From DASTFY01 sp963829955 (GTDB lineage Bacteria > Actinomycetota > Acidimicrobiia > Acidimicrobiales > Ilumatobacteraceae): DNA of 64,000 bases. The notes under the pieces were generated by a model. The model was not told the DNA's origin. It ran no database searches and saw nothing but the letters and a program-made list of their open reading frames with translations. Of the stretch, positions 49,211-57,845 are shown one piece after another (the first letter of the stretch is position 1; every line of letters begins with the position of its first letter). Where the stretch lies: the NCBI GenBank assembly GCA_963829955.1, contig CAWHKS010000001.1:310001-374000 (forward strand), given 5' to 3'. The translations under genes and the position numbers were made by a program.

Positions 49211-49222
49211 AAGCGATCGCTT
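49211..49222. promoter_or_regulatory. 12-bp palindrome upstream of SDR gene
   Basis: AAGCGATCGCTT, perfect, 34 bp before the SDR start and just before TTGTTAAACT, which may be part of the promoter. A candidate operator for an unlinked regulator. Confidence 0.4.
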
Positions 49223-49255
49223 GTTAAACTCGCGCGTAGACGAAAGGAGCAGTCC

Positions 49256-49966
49256 ATGTCTGTGGCTTCCAAGTCGGTGGCGATCATCACCGGGGCGTCC
49301 ATGGGGTTCGGTCGAGCGTTCGCCGAAGAGCTAGCGGGTGACGGCTGGGACCTGGTGATCGACGCCCGCCACCAGCACCCGCTCGAAGTTGCGGCGGCCC
49401 GTCTCCGGAAGCACGGCGGCACCGTCATGGCCGTCGCCGGCGATGTCACCGATCCCGACCACCGCCGGGCCGTGGTCGACGCGGCGACCGCGCTCGGCCC
49501 CCTGCGCCTCGTGGTCAACAACGCCAGCACGCTGGGAGCGAGCCCGCTCCCCCGGCTCTCCGAGGTCCCCCTCGACACGCTGACGGCCGTCTACGCCACC
49601 AATGTCGTGGCGCCGCTGGCACTCGTCCAGCTGGCGCTCCCGGCGCTGACGGAGGCCGGAGGCACGGTGGTCGACATCACCTCGGACGCCGCCGTCGAGG
49701 GATACGAGGGCTGGGGCGGGTACGGATCGTCCAAGGCGGCACTGGACCAGCTCGGGAACGTGCTGGCCGCCGAGCACCCGGACCTGCGGGTGTACTCGTT
49801 CGACCCCGGCGACATGCGGACCCAGATGCACCAGGACGCGTTCCCCGGTGAGGACATCTCGGACCGGCCGGAGCCGGAGGGGGTCGCTCCCGTCCTGCGT
49901 CGGCTCGTCGCCGACTCCCCGCCGAGCGGCCGCTACCGCGCCGCCGACCTGCGGTCGCCCGCATGA
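49256..49966 (+). CDS. short-chain dehydrogenase/reductase
   Basis: 236 aa with AAAGGAG upstream. NAD(P) motif TGASMGFGRAFAEEL (TGxxxGxG), VVNNAS (NNAG-like), Ser in VDITSDAA and the YxxxK active site in YGSSKAALDQ, followed by PGDMRTQM. A complete classical SDR; the substrate is unknown. Its TGA overlaps the ATG of the QueA-like gene, so the pair is coupled. Confidence 0.9.
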   Translation: MSVASKSVAIITGASMGFGRAFAEELAGDGWDLVIDARHQHPLEVAAARLRKHGGTVMAVAGDVTDPDHRRAVVDAATALGPLRLVVNNASTLGASPLPRLSEVPLDTLTAVYATNVVAPLALVQLALPALTEAGGTVVDITSDAAVEGYEGWGGYGSSKAALDQLGNVLAAEHPDLRVYSFDPGDMRTQMHQDAFPGEDISDRPEPEGVAPVLRRLVADSPPSGRYRAADLRSPA

Positions 49967-51018
49967 CCGCCACCGGGGTGGACGACGGTCGCCTCGCCTT
50001 CGATCTCCCCCCGACGCTCGAGGCAGGGTCACCGCCGGAGGCGCGAGGCCTCACCCGGGACGCCGTGAAGATGCTCGTGGCACATCGCGACACCGGCGCC
50101 ATCGAGCACAGCACCTTCACGGTCCTCCCGGCGTTCCTCGAGCCTGGGGATCTCGTCGTCGTCAACACCTCGGCCACCATCCCCGCCGCGATCGACGCCG
50201 TGGCCGCCGACGGCACGCCGCTCGTCGTGCACCTCTCGACCCAAGTATCGCCCGAGCGTTGGGTCATCGAGCCCCGTCGGCCCATCCCACGGGGCACGGC
50301 GCGCAGGGCCGGGCCGCCACCGGTGTCCCCCCTGCGGTTGGACGACGGGGCCACGGCGACGATCGAGGAGCCGTACGGCACGGGGAGCCGGCTCTGGCTG
50401 GCCCGGCTACGGCTGCCGCAGCGGCCGCTGGCATGGCTGGCCTCCCACGGCCGGCCCATCCAGTACGGCTACGCCGAGCGGCCGTGGCCGCTCAGCGCCT
50501 ACCAGAACGTGTACGCACTGGAGCCGGGGAGCGCCGAGATGCCCAGCGCCGGCCGGCCGTTCACACCGGAGGTCATCACCCGCCTGGTGGCCAAGGGTGT
50601 TGGCGTTTCGCCCATCGTGCTGCACACCGGCGTGGCCTCGCTGGAGGCCGACGAGCTGCCGTACCCGGAGCGGGCCCGGGTGCCCGCCGACACGGCCGAG
50701 CGTGTCAACGCCGCGCACCGCCTCGGCCACCGGGTGATCGCCGTCGGGACCACCGTCGTGCGGGCGCTCGAGACCGCGGCCGACGCCGCCGGCGTGGTCG
50801 GCGCCTACGACGGCTGGACGGACCTGGTCATCACGCCCGCGCGGGGTGTGCGGACGATCGACGGGCTCCTGACCGGATGGCACGAGCCCGAGGCCTCGCA
50901 CCTGCTGATGCTGGAGGCGGTGGCCGACCGTGCCCTGCTGCGTCGCTCGTACGAGGCCGGCCTGGCCGGCGGCTACCTCTGGCACGAGTTCGGTGACGTG
51001 CACCTGATCCTGCCGTAG
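49963..51018 (+). CDS. QueA-like S-adenosylmethionine:tRNA ribosyltransferase-isomerase
   Basis: 351 aa. QueA landmarks are LEPGDLVVVNTSATIPA, the PYGTGSRLWLARL region, YQNVYALEPGSAEMPSAGRPFTPEVITRLVAKGV, VLHTGVASLE...PYPERARVP and VGTTVVRALET. QueA adds the epoxycyclopentane of queuosine to tRNA. No queC/D/E/F or tgt is in the window, and many actinobacteria with this variant lack the pathway, so it may use another substrate. The conserved motif GSVAAPTAGLHF of classical QueA is changed to GSAEMPSAGRPF. It is co-translated with an SDR. Confidence 0.85.
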   Translation: MTATGVDDGRLAFDLPPTLEAGSPPEARGLTRDAVKMLVAHRDTGAIEHSTFTVLPAFLEPGDLVVVNTSATIPAAIDAVAADGTPLVVHLSTQVSPERWVIEPRRPIPRGTARRAGPPPVSPLRLDDGATATIEEPYGTGSRLWLARLRLPQRPLAWLASHGRPIQYGYAERPWPLSAYQNVYALEPGSAEMPSAGRPFTPEVITRLVAKGVGVSPIVLHTGVASLEADELPYPERARVPADTAERVNAAHRLGHRVIAVGTTVVRALETAADAAGVVGAYDGWTDLVITPARGVRTIDGLLTGWHEPEASHLLMLEAVADRALLRRSYEAGLAGGYLWHEFGDVHLILP

Positions 51019-51037
51019 CCGCCGGCCGACCGGCAGG

Positions 51038-51424
51038 TCAGGCCGATCCGTCCTCCGGCGGGTCACCGAAGAAGCCGGTGATGCTGACCAGGCGGCCGTC
51101 GTCTGCCACGACGCCGACGTCGACGCCGGCCACGGTCACCGCGCCGTCGGGAGTGGCCAGATCCCAGGCGAAGCGCACCTGGTCGTGGTGGCTGTCGACA
51201 CCACTCTGGCGCCGGAACCGCTGACCCGGAAACTGCTCCTGGATGGCGTCCACCATGGCGCTGAGGGCGTCGTGGCCCTGCGCCTCCTGCAGCGGGTCGA
51301 CGTAGCGGCCCTCCGTGGTCCATGCCCGCTCGATCAGGGCAAGGCGGGTGGCGCGGTCCGGCTCGTTCCACATCGCCAGGTAGGTGTCGATCGTCGTCGT
51401 GACATCCGTCGTGGTGACGTCCAT
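51038..51424 (-). CDS. SnoaL-like (NTF2 fold) protein
   Basis: 128 aa from the ATG at 51424, with GGAGG upstream. The NTF2-like cone fold is predicted from IDTYLAMWNEPDRATRLALIERAWTTEGRYVDP and the following strands (FAWDLATPDGAVTVAGVDVGVVADDGRLVSITGFFG). These small proteins are isomerases, cyclases or binding proteins. It is divergent from an MmyB-type regulator with a perfect palindrome between them, the standard arrangement for such a pair. Confidence 0.85.
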   Translation of the reverse strand: MDVTTTDVTTTIDTYLAMWNEPDRATRLALIERAWTTEGRYVDPLQEAQGHDALSAMVDAIQEQFPGQRFRRQSGVDSHHDQVRFAWDLATPDGAVTVAGVDVGVVADDGRLVSITGFFGDPPEDGSA

Positions 51425-51490
51425 GGGGGAACCTCCTCGGTTCGTTCGTGGTCTGACGAGCACGATGACGGTTACGGCGCGCCAGGACGA

Positions 51491-51505
51491 TTACCTGACA
51501 GGTAA
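51491..51505. promoter_or_regulatory. perfect palindrome, operator of the MmyB-type regulator
   Basis: TTACCTG-A-CAGGTAA, 7-bp perfect arms, in the 140-bp space between the SnoaL gene (minus) and the XRE/MmyB regulator (plus). It is the only such symmetry there, and its centre lies 74 bp from one start and 67 bp from the other, consistent with controlling both. Confidence 0.7.
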
Positions 51506-51564
51506 GGGACGGCCCGCGAGGGCAGCGGTACCGTCAGACCGATGACACCGCAGCAGGCTGAACG

Positions 51565-52368
51565 ATGAGCGTCGCCGCTCCGGCCCGTGGCGTCGGGGAC
51601 CTCCTACGGGACTGGCGGCAGCGGCGCCGGCTGAGCCAGCTCGACCTCGCCGTGGAGGCCGAGGTTTCCGCCCGCCACCTGAGCTTCGTCGAGACCGGCC
51701 GGTCCCGCCCCAGCCGGGAGCTCGTGGTGCATCTCGCCGAGCACCTCGAGGTGCCCTTGCGGGAGCGCAACGCTCTGCTGTTGGCGGCCGGCTACGCGCC
51801 CGTGTACCCCGAGACGCCACTCGACTCGCCGTCGATGGCGCCGGTCAAGGACGCGCTCGACACCATCCTCGCCGGGCACGAGCCCTTCCCCGCCGTCATC
51901 GTGGACCGGCGGTGGGACCTCGTCGCCGCCAACCGCCCCGCGCTGCGGCTCCTGGCGGACGGGGTCGCACCTACGCTGCTGGCACCGCCGGCCAACGCCA
52001 TGCGCGTGTGCCTCCACCCGGACGGGTTGGCGCCCCGCATCACCAACCTCGCCGAGTACAGCGCGCACCTGCTCTCCCGCCTCCGCCGCCAGGTGGCGCT
52101 GTCACCGGACCCGGTGGTCGAGGAGCTCGTCGAGGAGCTCCGGCACTACTCCGGCGTCGAGGACGCCCCCACCACTGCCGTCGACCCGGCGTCCATGCTG
52201 TTCGTACCGTTCTGCCTCCGCACTAGGGCCGGCGACGACCTCACGTTCTTCAGTACGCTGGCCACGTTCGGCACAGCCCTCGACATCACGCTGGCCGAGC
52301 TCTCGATCGAGTCCTTCTTTCCCGCCGACTCGACGACCGAGGCCGCGTTGCGCGCCATGTTCGGCTGA
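51565..52368 (+). CDS. XRE family regulator with MmyB-like ligand-binding domain
   Basis: 267 aa. The HTH is LLRDWRQRRRLSQLDLAVEAEVSARHLSFVETGRSRPSRELVVHLAEHL (about 13-60), followed by LPLRERNALLLAAGY-like linker residues and the MmyB-like ligand-binding (MLTR) domain (VIVDRRWDLVAANRPALRLL; PHPDG-like CLHPDGLAP; LSRLRRQVA...DP). Such regulators sense small hydrophobic ligands and usually control the divergent neighbouring gene. Here that is the SnoaL-like protein, with a shared palindrome between. Confidence 0.92.
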   Translation: MSVAAPARGVGDLLRDWRQRRRLSQLDLAVEAEVSARHLSFVETGRSRPSRELVVHLAEHLEVPLRERNALLLAAGYAPVYPETPLDSPSMAPVKDALDTILAGHEPFPAVIVDRRWDLVAANRPALRLLADGVAPTLLAPPANAMRVCLHPDGLAPRITNLAEYSAHLLSRLRRQVALSPDPVVEELVEELRHYSGVEDAPTTAVDPASMLFVPFCLRTRAGDDLTFFSTLATFGTALDITLAELSIESFFPADSTTEAALRAMFG

Positions 52369-52390
52369 ACGACGGACCGCCGCCGCGCCG

Positions 52391-54319
52391 CTAACCGAGC
52401 AGCTCGTAGTCGGCCGGATCGGGCTGCTGCGTCCGCCGCCAGAACTCCAGCAGGGTGAAGGGCCAGTTCTGCGAAACCCGACCGGACGCGCTCTTGTACC
52501 AGCTGTTCACCGTCGACGCGCCCCAGGCCATGCGGGCGTTCTCGGCGTCCACGGCCCGGTTGTACGCGTCGTGCACCTCCGGGCGGCAGTCGAACGCCTG
52601 GTGGCCCGTCTGCAGCAGCAGGCCGAGGCAGCCGAGCACGTAGCGCACTTCGCACTCCGAGAAGTACACGATGCTGCCGTTGATGACGATGTTGGTGTTG
52701 GGGCCGTACAGGCAGAACAGGTTGGGGAACCCGGGAACAGTGATCCCGAGGTACGCGCGGGCGTCCGCGCCCCACACCTGGTGCAGGTCCTGACCGCCGC
52801 GACCGAGGAACTGCATCGGGGTGAGGAACTTCGACGCCTCGAAGCCGGTCCCGAAGATCAGCACATCGACGGTGTGCTCCTCGCCGTCACCCGTTACGAG
52901 CCCGGTCGGGCTGATCTCGGTGAGCTTTTCGGTCACGACACGGACGTTGTCCCGCTTCAGCGTGCGGGCCCAGATGCCGTTGTCGCGCAGGATCCGCTTC
53001 GCGCCGACCGGGTAGCCGGGGATTACCTTCGCCAGGAGGTCTGGCCGGTCGGCGAACTCGAGCTCCAGGTAGCCGGTCAGGAGCATGCGGGCCAGGTCGT
53101 TCAGCTCGCCGACGGCACGGTCGTGCGGCTGCCACTCGGGGTCGACGGTGACGGTGGGGATGACGCCGTCGCCGAGGCGCCACCACATCAGGAACCGGTG
53201 CCACTGGCTGTACGACGGCACGTGGGTGTAGAGCCACCGCTGCCCGTCGGACACCCGCTCGTGGTAGTCGGGCGTCGGGGCCAGCCAGTTCGGTGTTCGC
53301 TGGAAGACGACCACCTCGGCTGCCTCCTCGGCCACGATCGGGATGAACTGGGCCGCGCTCGCGCCCGTCCCGATGACCCCGACACGCCGCCCGCGCAGGT
53401 CGACCCCGTGATCCCAGCGGGCCGAGTGGAAGGCGGGGCCGGCGAACGTGTCCAGCCCGGCGATGTCGGGCATGAGCGGGCGGTTGAGCTGACCGACCGC
53501 GCTGATGACAGCGTCGGCCTCGATGCGCTCGAGCGTGCCGTCGGGGTTGCGCACCTCCAGCGTCCACCGCCCGCTGGCGTCGTCGTACACGGCCGAGCGG
53601 ACCTCGGTGCCGAAGCGGATGGCGCGGCGCAGATCGAGCTCGTCGGCGCAGCCGCGGAAGTAGGTCAGCAGCTCCCCCTGGGTGGAGTAGTGCTGTGGCC
53701 AGTCGTGCTTCTGGGCGAAGGAGTAGCTGTACAGGTGGTTCGGGTTGTCGACCCGGCACCCCGGATAGGTGTTCTCCCACCAGGTCCCGCCGACCTCGTC
53801 GTTCTTCTCGAGCACGACGAAGGGCACGCCGGCCTGGGCCAGCCGGTGGGAGGCGAGGAGCCCGGACATGCCGGCCCCGATGACGACCACCGTGAACTCC
53901 CGGTCGGGCGCCAGGTCGTCCTTGTGCCAGCTGGGCGCGCGGCGGTCCTCCGGCGTGACACCGAGCTCCTCCTCCAGAAGCGGCAGGTAATCCTCCATGG
54001 CGCCGCCGCCGACGGCGAACTCCATGAGCTCGAGCAACAGGTCGTGCGACGGCGTGGGCGGCGGCGGACACCCACCGTCACGCCATCGGGCGAGCACCTC
54101 AGCAGCGACGGCCGTGACGCGCTCCTGCTGCTCGGGCGTGAGCCCGCCCTGGGGCTCGTTGAGGAGCAGAGGCTCGACGCGCAGCGCGGGGTCGAGCAAG
54201 GTGCGGTCGCCGGTCAGATGGGCCAGCGAGGGCAGCAGCGCCGGCAGCTCGGCCTCGGCCAGGGCAGCCACGATCTCATCGTCGGAGGCGGTCAGCGGCT
54301 CGGTTTCAGGGAGGGGCAT
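52391..54319 (-). CDS. Baeyer-Villiger-type flavin monooxygenase (HAPMO-like)
   Basis: 642 aa. A helical N-terminal extension of about 140 residues precedes FTVVVIGAGMSGLLASHRLAQAGVPFVVLEKNDEVGGTWWENTYPGCRVD (FAD, GxGxxG). The monooxygenase signature FAGPAFHSARWDH matches FxGxxxHxxxW, and GVIGTGASAAQFIP is the NADPH motif. The extension and length fit 4-hydroxyacetophenone monooxygenase. It inserts oxygen next to a carbonyl or on S/N; the substrate is unknown. It is divergent from the P-type ATPase. Confidence 0.92.
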   Translation of the reverse strand: MPLPETEPLTASDDEIVAALAEAELPALLPSLAHLTGDRTLLDPALRVEPLLLNEPQGGLTPEQQERVTAVAAEVLARWRDGGCPPPPTPSHDLLLELMEFAVGGGAMEDYLPLLEEELGVTPEDRRAPSWHKDDLAPDREFTVVVIGAGMSGLLASHRLAQAGVPFVVLEKNDEVGGTWWENTYPGCRVDNPNHLYSYSFAQKHDWPQHYSTQGELLTYFRGCADELDLRRAIRFGTEVRSAVYDDASGRWTLEVRNPDGTLERIEADAVISAVGQLNRPLMPDIAGLDTFAGPAFHSARWDHGVDLRGRRVGVIGTGASAAQFIPIVAEEAAEVVVFQRTPNWLAPTPDYHERVSDGQRWLYTHVPSYSQWHRFLMWWRLGDGVIPTVTVDPEWQPHDRAVGELNDLARMLLTGYLELEFADRPDLLAKVIPGYPVGAKRILRDNGIWARTLKRDNVRVVTEKLTEISPTGLVTGDGEEHTVDVLIFGTGFEASKFLTPMQFLGRGGQDLHQVWGADARAYLGITVPGFPNLFCLYGPNTNIVINGSIVYFSECEVRYVLGCLGLLLQTGHQAFDCRPEVHDAYNRAVDAENARMAWGASTVNSWYKSASGRVSQNWPFTLLEFWRRTQQPDPADYELLG

Positions 54320-54435
54320 GGGCGATCCTGGCTCGTGGTCGGCGGTGCGCCATTCTCACCGCGCGTCGTCCGCACGAGCGAGTCCGTCCGCCGCACACCC
54401 CGCAGCAACCCGGGCACGGGTACCCTCACCCCTTC

Positions 54436-56829
54436 GTGGGGCCGATGCCGACCGCAACGACCGCGGCCACGGGCCTGACGGCCGCTCAGGTCGCCGAGCG
54501 GGTGGCGGCGGGGAAGGTCAACCGGGTCGACCGGCAGACGAGCCGGCCGCTGTCCGCCATCATCCGTAGCAACGTCCTCACCCGCTTCAACGCCATCCTC
54601 GGCGCGCTGTTCGTCGCCGTGCTCGCCGTCGGTTCGCCGGCCGACGCGCTGTTCGGCCTGGTCATCGTCTGGAACGCGCTCATCGGCATCGTGCAGGAGG
54701 TGCGGGCCAAGCGGACACTCGACCGCCTCGCGGTGCTGAACGCCCCGACCGCGCGGGTCGTGCGGGATGGCGCGGTGGCGGAAATCGCCGTCGGCGATGT
54801 GGTGCTCGACGACGTGCTGCGGCTGCAGACCGGAGACCAGGTCCTGGCCGACGGCGCCGTCCTGGAGAGCGACGGTCTGGAGATCGACGAGTCGCTGCTG
54901 ACCGGCGAGTCCGATCCGGTCGACAAGAGCACCAGCGACCAGGTGCTCTCCGGCTCCATCGTCGTCGCGGGGTCGGGCGCCTTCCAGGCCACTGCGGTGG
55001 GCGCTGAGGCGTATGCCCAACGGCTGGCTGCGGAGACCAAGAAGTTCACGCGGTCGAAGTCCGAGCTGATGGCGGGCATCAACACCCTGCTGCGCTACAT
55101 CAGCTGGGCCCTCGTCATCATCGGCCCCATCCTGCTGGTGAGCCAGCTGACGCGGGGCAACGAGAGCACCGAGGACGCGGTGGTGGGCACGGTTGCCGCG
55201 CTGGTCGGGATGGTGCCGGAGGGCCTGGTGCTGCTCACCAGCATCGCCTTCCTCGTGGGCGCGCTCACCCTGGCCCGGCGCCAGGTGCTGGTCCAGGAGC
55301 TGCCCGCGGTGGAGGGTCTGGCCCGGGTCGACGTGGTGTGCCTCGACAAGACCGGGACGCTGACCGACGGCGCCATCAGCTTCGCCACGATGGAGGTGCT
55401 GGCGGGGCAGACCCGGTCGGAAGCGGAGCTCGCGCTCGGCGCGCTGGCCGACGATCCCCACCCGAACGCCACGCTGGGCGCGCTCGGTGCCGCCTTCCCG
55501 CCTTCCGCCGGATGGCAGCGGACGGTAACCGTCCCCTTCTCGTCGGCTCGCAAGTGGAGCGGCGCGACCTTCGACGGCGGCGGGGACGGCGGGACCAGCT
55601 GGGTCATGGGCGCGCCCGAGATCCTCCTCGCCGCCTGCCCGCCCGACGACGCGCTCCGCGCCCGGGTGGACGAGCTGTCGAGCTCTGGTCAGCGGGTCCT
55701 TCTGGTCGCCCGCTCCGGCACCGGGCTCCACGACGAGACGCTGCCCACCCCGCTCTCCCCCGCCGCGCTCCTCACGTTCGAGGAGCAGGTGCGCCCGGAC
55801 GCCGCCGACACGATGAGCTACTTCCAGTCGCAGGGTGTCGGGCTCCGGGTGATCTCAGGCGACAACCCGCGCACGGTCGGAGCGGTGGCGGCCCGGGTGG
55901 GCGTTCCCCATGCCGGGCAGCCCGTCGACGCCCGCCGCTTGCCGGAGGACATTGCCGCGCTGGCGGAGGTGCTCGACACCAGCACCGTCTTCGGACGCGT
56001 GACGCCGAACCAGAAGCGCGCCTTCGTGCACGCCCTGCAGCAGCGGGCACACGTGGTGGCCATGACGGGAGACGGTGTGAACGACGCGCTGGCCCTCAAG
56101 GACGCCGACATCGGTGTCGCCATGGGGAACGGCGCACCGGCGACCCGGGCTGTCGCTCAGATCGTGCTCCTCGACAGCCGGTTCTCGCAGCTCCCCCGCG
56201 TGGTCGCCGCGGGACGGCAGGTCATCGCCAACATCGAGCGGGTGGCCAGCCTCTTCCTCATCAAGAACGTGTACTCCGCCGCACTGGCGGTGACCGTGGC
56301 GATCGTCGCCGTCCCCTACCCGTTCCTGCCCCGCCATCTGACGCTGGTCAGCATGCTCACCATCGGCCTGCCGGCGTTCGTGCTCTCGCTGGCCCCCAGC
56401 AACGAGCGCTACCGGCCGGGCTTCCTCCATCGTGTGCTGGCGGTGTCCGTACCGACCGGTCTCATCACGGCCGTCGCGGTGATGATCGCTTACGCGCTCG
56501 CCCGGGCCCAGGAGGTCCGGCCGGACGAGTCGCGCACTGCGGCCACGGTCGTCGCCATGGTCATCGGGCTCGTGGTGCTGTTCCTCGTCGCCCAACCGCT
56601 CGTGCCGTGGAAGGTCGCGCTCATCGCCTCGATGGGCGGGCTCTTCGCGCTCGCCATGGTGATCCCGTGGGCCCGCAAGTTCTTCGCGCTCTACATCCCG
56701 TGGACGACGTTGGTGGAGGCACTGGCCATCGGCGCTGTGGCCGGCGGCGCGGTGGTCGTTACCTGGCGGATGGCTCGCCACCGGCTCGACAGCGCGCCGC
56801 GCCGGGCCGGCGCGGTCAGTCCACCCTGA
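54436..56829 (+). CDS. P-type ATPase, CtpE-like (Ca2+-type)
   Basis: 797 aa; GTG 54436 or ATG 54445. TGES (LLTGESDPVDK), the M4 segment VGMVPEGLVLLTS, phosphorylation site CLDKTGTLTDGA, the hinge GDGVNDALALKDADIGVAMGNG and about ten helices are present. The PEGL form in M4 and the overall order match CtpE of Mycobacterium tuberculosis, reported to take up Ca2+ and support cell-wall integrity. That specificity is inferred. It has no heavy-metal-binding N-terminal domain. Its 3' end overlaps the convergent WYL gene by 14 bp. Confidence 0.93.
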   Translation: MGPMPTATTAATGLTAAQVAERVAAGKVNRVDRQTSRPLSAIIRSNVLTRFNAILGALFVAVLAVGSPADALFGLVIVWNALIGIVQEVRAKRTLDRLAVLNAPTARVVRDGAVAEIAVGDVVLDDVLRLQTGDQVLADGAVLESDGLEIDESLLTGESDPVDKSTSDQVLSGSIVVAGSGAFQATAVGAEAYAQRLAAETKKFTRSKSELMAGINTLLRYISWALVIIGPILLVSQLTRGNESTEDAVVGTVAALVGMVPEGLVLLTSIAFLVGALTLARRQVLVQELPAVEGLARVDVVCLDKTGTLTDGAISFATMEVLAGQTRSEAELALGALADDPHPNATLGALGAAFPPSAGWQRTVTVPFSSARKWSGATFDGGGDGGTSWVMGAPEILLAACPPDDALRARVDELSSSGQRVLLVARSGTGLHDETLPTPLSPAALLTFEEQVRPDAADTMSYFQSQGVGLRVISGDNPRTVGAVAARVGVPHAGQPVDARRLPEDIAALAEVLDTSTVFGRVTPNQKRAFVHALQQRAHVVAMTGDGVNDALALKDADIGVAMGNGAPATRAVAQIVLLDSRFSQLPRVVAAGRQVIANIERVASLFLIKNVYSAALAVTVAIVAVPYPFLPRHLTLVSMLTIGLPAFVLSLAPSNERYRPGFLHRVLAVSVPTGLITAVAVMIAYALARAQEVRPDESRTAATVVAMVIGLVVLFLVAQPLVPWKVALIASMGGLFALAMVIPWARKFFALYIPWTTLVEALAIGAVAGGAVVVTWRMARHRLDSAPRRAGAVSPP

Positions 56830-57781
56830 CCTCCTCCGGGTACAGGGCGGCGAGCTGGCCGCCCAACCAGCCGAGCCGCTGACGCACCCCTGGCGGCTCG
56901 AGGATCTCCACGGAGGAACCGAACGCGCACAGCGAACGGGCGAGGGCCCATTCACTCTGCGCCTGCATCTCGATGGCTACCCGTCCGTCCTGCCCTGCCG
57001 GCCCGATGCGGACGCGGTGCCCGAAGACCCCACGGAGGTAGCCCACGACTCCCGGGTCGGCCGTGCCCCGGGCCCACGTGCTGAGCCGCTGCTGGTCGAC
57101 GGCGTCCGTGATGAGGCGCCAGGCCTCCGCCAGGTCGAACCCGTCCGGTCGCACGACCGGCTCGTCGGTCACCTCGACCGACTGAACGCGCTCGACCCTG
57201 AACGTGCGCAGCCCGGCCTCGGTCGCCGCCACCAGGTACCAGACGGTGCCCTTGCTGGCCAGGCCGAGCGGGTGCACCTGGCGCTCGGTCTCGGCCCGGG
57301 CGCGGTCCACGTAGCCGAGCACCACCTGGCGACCCTCTATGACCGCGGCCTGCAGGACGTCCAGGTGTGGGGGCGGCGGGCGGGACGGCACGGTCTGGTC
57401 CCAACCGACCGGATCGACGACGATGGCGCTCGACGCCGCCTCGGCCTGCGTCCTGAACGATTCGGGCAGAGCCCTGATGAGCTTGCGCAGCGCGGCCCGC
57501 ACCTCCGGGGTCGCCGCCGAGGAGGGTCCAGCCACGAGGAACAGGGCGCGGGCCTCGGGCTCGGTGAGCCCGCTCAGGTCCGTCCGGCCGCCGCCCGCCA
57601 GCCTCCAGCCGCCGTTGCGGCCCCGCAGCGAGTAGATCGGGACGCCGGCCATGCCCAGGGCGTCGAGGTCGCGACGAGCAGTCCGCTCCGACACCTCCAG
57701 CTCGGCCGCCACCTCGGCCGCCGTGACCTGGCCCCGGGTCTGGAGGAGCAGGAGGATGGCCACCAGGCGGTCGGCGCGCAC
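56816..57781 (-). CDS. WYL domain transcriptional regulator
   Basis: 321 aa from the GTG at 57781 (VRADRLVAILLLLQTRG, the usual WYL-regulator start); a TTG at 57802 is a less likely alternative. N-terminal DeoR/HTH_11: TRGQVTAAEVAAELEVSERTARRDLDALGMAGVPIYSLRGRNGGWRLAGG. The WYL domain (about 140-230) has VHPLGLASKGTVWYLVAATEAGLRTFRVERV, with WYL itself visible, and a C-terminal WCX-type domain follows. It is divergent from the VOC-bicupin gene over a palindrome and probably regulates it. Confidence 0.9.
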   Translation of the reverse strand: MRADRLVAILLLLQTRGQVTAAEVAAELEVSERTARRDLDALGMAGVPIYSLRGRNGGWRLAGGGRTDLSGLTEPEARALFLVAGPSSAATPEVRAALRKLIRALPESFRTQAEAASSAIVVDPVGWDQTVPSRPPPPHLDVLQAAVIEGRQVVLGYVDRARAETERQVHPLGLASKGTVWYLVAATEAGLRTFRVERVQSVEVTDEPVVRPDGFDLAEAWRLITDAVDQQRLSTWARGTADPGVVGYLRGVFGHRVRIGPAGQDGRVAIEMQAQSEWALARSLCAFGSSVEILEPPGVRQRLGWLGGQLAALYPEEVRVD

Positions 57782-57801
57782 GACAGCAGCCTGCCACGCC
57801 A

Positions 57802-57824
57802 AACCGGTCGTCCTCTGACCGGTT
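57802..57824. promoter_or_regulatory. operator-like inverted repeat between WYL regulator and VOC-bicupin gene
   Basis: AACCGGTC-N7-GACCGGTT, 8-bp perfect arms, 20 bp upstream of the WYL start and 21 bp upstream of the bicupin start. Placed between two short divergent leaders, it can regulate both genes. Confidence 0.7.
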
Positions 57825-57845
57825 CAGCGGTGGGGAGAGGGCCCT

